Part shown: positions 30,296-33,888 of the stretch, piece after piece
How positions within the stretch are numbered: position 1 is the first letter of the stretch
Layout of the letters: every line of letters starts with the position of its first letter
Origin: Catenaria anguillulae PL171
Taxonomy: Eukaryota > Blastocladiomycota > Blastocladiomycetes > Blastocladiales > Catenariaceae
DNA length: 33,888 bases
Direction of reading: 5' to 3'
NCBI GenBank assembly: GCA_002102555.1
Contig: MCFL01000262.1
Location: 1-33,888, forward strand
Made by a program: the position numbers and the translations under genes
Notes under the pieces: generated by a model
Told to the model about the DNA's origin: nothing
Databases searched by the model: none
The model's input: the letters and a program-made list of their open reading frames with translations, nothing else

Positions 30296-31945
30296 ATGAA
30301 TAGCAACAGCAACAGCAACAGCAATCCACAGCGTCCTCGCCAACTTGAATCCGCTGCCGTCACGGCCGCTCATTCCCCACTCATGGTCCCCGACGCCGCC
30401 ACCGCGTCTGCAAGCCGCCAACCTGACGGCAACGACCATGCAAGTCCAAGAACGACCGCGGCCATCCCGCTCACTCGAACTCGCACTTCGCGCTCGGCGG
30501 CGACCGCCCGCTCCGTTGCCCGATCCACAAGATCGACAGCAAGGTCAACGCGTTCAACTGCATCCCGAGTGCCTGCGGTAACACTGCTGACAAACTCGCG
30601 CGCGCGGTCTGCCCGCTTCACCATGGCCAACCACATCACGCAGGCGTGGGCCAATGCGTCCAAACACTCGAGACTCGTGCTCGTCTTGTCCATCTTGTTT
30701 CAGCTCGCACAAACGGCGCTCCCCGTTGCTGGATTGGCAATTACCGGTCGCTCGGGGTACTCGGACGGGTGTGCCCAGCTGGTGACACTCAACACGGCCA
30801 TTGCCATGCGCTCCTTCTTCTTGGCTGTGCTTCTTCCGTACTTGTTTGTGTTGCAGCGGACAAGTCGCGCTCGCGGAATAAGCATGTCACAGTCACCCGA
30901 GGCGCGGATTGCATTCGAGTATGTCATACCTTCTTCCGCTACACAAAAGCTATACAGGATTGAAGCCAGACTTACTCGTCTATGATATAGAGCACGCGAA
31001 GTCCTCAACTGGGTCACTGCGGTTCTCTTCATCTTGGCCAACTTTTGGGTGTTCATGACCCCACAATGCCCCGCAGGCACATCGCTCGTCACGGTGACTG
31101 TCATCTGGATCCTTGTCACGTACCTCGTCTACTTGACCCCTCTCCTTTTGGCCGTGGCCCTCATTCTGTGCCTGCCATGCCTGCTTGTTGCCGCGAATCA
31201 TCCTCGCTTGAATCGGGTTCTGTCGACGTGGTTACATCCGCAGATGCAGCACCGTCGGGCAGGAGGCGCGGTAGGGGCAGCCGGTACGGCCGAGGCCGCA
31301 GGATTGTCGCCCTGGAATGGTCAGCTAGGTGCGCTCCTCACGCGCCCCAGAGGAATCACCACTCAGGAGCTGGACAAGATTGAATGCTTCACGTTTTCTG
31401 GCCTTCTTGGCGAGGAAAGCGATGACGAAGAGGACCAAATCGACCATGGCGCGACCCACGGGCCGAGCCCGAACCGCACTAGCGATGAGGAGCATGACCT
31501 GGCAATGGAACCCATGACGCGACACGAAAGTGTCCACATCTCGCCAAACCCAGCAAGTCCAGACCACACACCTGTGACCATCTCCACCGACCCGGATGCT
31601 CCCTCTTTACCATCTCCTACATATCCACCTCTCGCTCTCGCCGCTGATGACGCACAATGCATCATTTGCTTTGAGGACTATGTCCCTGGCGACAAGTTGC
31701 ACGTGTACAAGTGCGGCCACCACTTTCACGCGTCGTGTAGCTCCAACTGGCTGTCGCTGTCGACCCTGTGCCCGCTGTGCAAGCAATGCGTGGTGACGGG
31801 CCAACCAACAGAAGTTGATCATGGCGCAGGCGCAGGTGGAGCAACCGAAATGGTCGAGTTGGCGGCGCCGGGTAACAATGCAAGCGCGTCAACGTTGACA
31901 GACAGGGTCCCAAGAGTCGCGAGTGTGGGTGCTTCGGCCGCATGA
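30296..31945 (+). CDS. Multi-pass membrane RING-H2 E3 ubiquitin ligase (525 aa)
   Basis: Exons are 30296-30918 and 30991-31945, with a 72-nt intron (GTATGT...GATATAG, phase 2) containing a CTTACTC branch-like site. The N-terminus is Asn/Ser-rich, then Arg/Thr/Ser-rich and disordered. Hydrophobic segments lie at about 128-150, 172-186, 212-230 and 238-274 (the last may be two), giving four or five membrane passes. The spliced junction lies between the second and third segments. The C-terminal RING-H2 is at about 431-472: CIIC, then CGHHFHASC, then CPLC, the C-x2-C...C-x-H-x2-H-x2-C...C-x2-C pattern. Between them is an acidic, Pro/Ser-rich linker. Layout resembles the plant and protist membrane RING ligases of secretory membranes. 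Substrate and organelle are unknown. The TATA-like site is very close to the first ATG, so a later Met (for example at 30383 or 30623) could be the true start. Confidence 0.85.
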
Positions 31946-32229
31946 GCGCAGTGGCGGTCGCATGTGTTTGCTTGTGTTCGCTCACGCGCTTGCTTGACAA
32001 CGAGCGTCCCTTGTACATATTGTATCTTTACCCCCCGGTGTTGTCGTATTGAGCCTTGACTGTGTATGTATCTCTTGCGTCGTATCCAGGCTCCATGCTT
32101 GCCGCCTGTTGCCATGGGCTCATGGTTGCACGCAAAGTGTGGAGGAAAATCTTGTTGCCCGACTCGCACGCAAGAAACACAACAAACATATATGTACACA
32201 GCCGCCCATACCCCCAACCCTTGCAGGAT
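31946..32229. other. Convergent 3' region, RING ligase / ALDH
   Basis: 284 bp between two convergent genes, holding both 3' UTRs. No separate gene is seen. Confidence 0.4.
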
Positions 32230-33888
32230 TTACACCTCGAGGTCAACCTCCTGAATGACGCTCTTCCACTGCACGAACTCGTCCACGGCTTTCCACCCCA
32301 ACTCTTTCCCCCTGCCACTCGCCTTCCATCCACCAAACGCCACATTGACCGGCGTTGCATTCCACGTATTCACCCACACCATGCCGGCCTGAACCCCGCT
32401 CGTAAACTTGTGAATGGCAGATGCATCCTTTGCCACGATGCCGGCCGCCAGCCCATACTCGGACGCATTTGCCACTTCTAAGGCTTGTGCAATCGATTTC
32501 ACGGGCGAAAGCACACACACGATTGGACCAAACAGTTCCGTGTGCGCGAGCGGATGCGTGTGCGGGACGTTGGTGTAGAGCGTGGGAGGAATCCATTGCG
32601 CAGCAATCGCGGGCGGGATCTTGTCCGAGGGCGGCAGAACAGTAAGAGGGGTGAGAATGTCGGGCGGAGGGAAGGCTTGGGTCAGGTCGGTGGCATGGGT
32701 TGCGAGCTGTGTCCGGATTTTGGATGCGTGTTGAGGCGTTGCTACATAATGGACCGTGACCAGACTCAGATTACGGTGGGGAGGTCACCACGGAAGAGTC
32801 GGGTAGCGCACCAATCAACCCCATAGTCGCCCGTTGTGAGTAAAGGTTGTGCGGCATACACCCAACTTGTCGTGCAAAGCCGCGACCAAGCCGTCCACAA
32901 ATTCCTGGAACACGCGCTCGTGCACAACCACCCGGCTTGCCGCACAACAGTTTTGGCCCGCATTGGCCCACCCGCCGTCCAAGGCCACACGCACGGCCTT
33001 TGCCAAGTCGGCCGACGCGTCAATGTACAAGGCGTTTTTCCCGCCAAGCTCGAGCGTCATGGATTTGAGTGGATGCGCCGCGGCAAGGTGGCGGCCGGCA
33101 GAGGTCGAGCCCGTGAATGACACGTGGGAGACGAGCGGGTGGGCGGCGAGCGATGCACCTGTGGGTGCACCGCCAGTCACAATGTGCAGAGCGGATTTTG
33201 AGGGGCGGGTCCGGGACGAGGCCGCGCAATGCGAGGGAGGTGAGCGGTGTGGATTCGGCGGGTTTGAGGACGACCGTCTGGATTTGTGTACGGGGGTCAC
33301 GGTGGTCATAGACGTCAGTTGATCTGATCTCATTTAGAGCAGAATCAGGAAGAGATAAAGGGATGATCAGACGTTTCCAGCAGCCAGCGCAGGCGCCGCC
33401 TTCCAAGCAGCCAGCAGTAACGGGTAATTGAACGAGGTGATGGCCGCCACCACGCCCTTTGGCTGTGGCACCTCAACAGCGGTCCGCACAGAGTTCTTTG
33501 CGGCCGGACCAACCGGATGCACACGCCCCAGGCCAACTTGTCAGCCCATCCGGCATAGTACCGAAACACCTCGGCCACTTCGCTCACCTCCCACCGCGCG
33601 CGTGTCAGGACTTTGCCCGTCTGCCTCGTCTCAATGAGGGCAAGCTGATCGCGGTGGTTGTCAATGCAGATGCGAGGTTGAGGAGCAGGTCGCGGCGGAT
33701 GGCTGGCGAAAGCGTGGGCCAAGGCGAGGCGGCGGCTTGGCGGACGGCCGCGTCCACGTCGTGCGGCGTCGCGCAGGGGATGGTGCGGGGCTCGACGGGG
33801 ACAAGCGATGCGAGGCCAGAATGTGGGCTGTTTGGATCGGGGAGCGACCACAGGTTGAGGTGCGTTGCAGTAAAGGGCTGCGGGGTGG
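32230..33888 (-). CDS. NAD(P)-dependent aldehyde dehydrogenase, 5' end beyond right edge, frame broken
   Basis: Reading leftwards the segments follow ALDH order. N-terminal: TPHDVDAAVRQAA, then LIETRQTGKVLTRARWEVSE and YYAGWADK. Then: VVAAITSFNYPLLLAAWKAA and ALAAGN, joined by a 95-nt intron (33278-33372, GTCTGA...ATCCAG) to TVVLKPAESTPLTSLALRG. Then: ALHIVTGGAPTGASL, VSFTGSTSAG, the catalytic-Glu motif LELGGKN, the catalytic-Cys motif GQNCCA, ELFGPIV, and the C-terminal FGGWKASGRGKELG. Both catalytic residues are present. However, the frame changes near 33666, 33530, 33200 and 32855 without suitable splice sites. Three of these look like one missing base and one like an extra base. Either the assembly is poor near this end or the gene is decaying. 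The family oxidises aldehydes to acids; the end sequence resembles betaine/aromatic-aldehyde types, but substrate is not determinable. Confidence 0.8.

Noticed and set aside
1-33888. Transposons, LTR elements, viral remnants, CRISPR arrays, rRNA
   Set aside because: I saw no reverse transcriptase, transposase, integrase or capsid motifs, no long terminal or inverted repeats, no regularly spaced repeats and no rRNA-like sequence.

Overview
This is eukaryotic nuclear DNA, almost certainly from a fungus. Genes carry short spliceosomal introns, mostly 67-104 nt, with GT...AG ends. Coding sequence is GC-rich at third positions. Two families that I know as fungal are present: a VPS4-associated Vfa1 protein and an Uds1 septation-domain protein. 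Recognisable housekeeping genes include YTM1, nuclear cap-binding protein CBP20, branch-point binding protein SF1, eIF3a and a copine. Copine is missing from the yeast models, so together these suggest an early-diverging zoosporic fungus, for example Blastocladiomycota or a chytrid. That placement is inference. I see no transposon, viral remnant, CRISPR array, rRNA or tRNA.

Layout, left to right: (1) the 5' end of YTM1 (minus), running off the left edge; (2) a secreted trypsin-fold serine protease (minus); (3) a ~1,909-residue Uds1 coiled-coil protein (minus, 3 exons); (4) Vfa1 (plus, 2 exons); (5) a Ser/Pro-rich PPR-like protein, probably mitochondrial (plus); (6) CBP20 (minus); (7) a second PPR-like/helical protein containing an apparent 34-nt intron (plus); (8) an unidentified multi-exon gene with a duplicated SQ/TQ motif (minus); (9) a phenol-hydroxylase-type FAD monooxygenase (minus); (10) SF1 (plus); (11) a 12-exon copine (minus), which I could join completely; (12) eIF3a (plus, divergent from copine); (13) a multi-pass membrane RING-H2 ubiquitin ligase (plus); (14) an aldehyde dehydrogenase (minus), running off the right edge and showing several frame changes that introns do not explain.

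Nothing here behaves as one dedicated new pathway. Many neighbours act on RNA (ribosome assembly, cap binding, splicing, translation start, probable organellar RNA binding), but they lie in mixed orientations with separate promoters, so I read this as ordinary gene neighbourhood. The points most worth a second look are a 5' splice-site rule (pyrimidine at intron position +4 in about 22 of 24 inferred introns, often GTAC), possible ultra-short introns, a copine whose VWA metal site and first C2 domain look degenerate, the unidentified SQ/TQ-repeat gene, and the ALDH reading-frame breaks. Exon joins were worked out by eye from frame, splice signals and family conservation.
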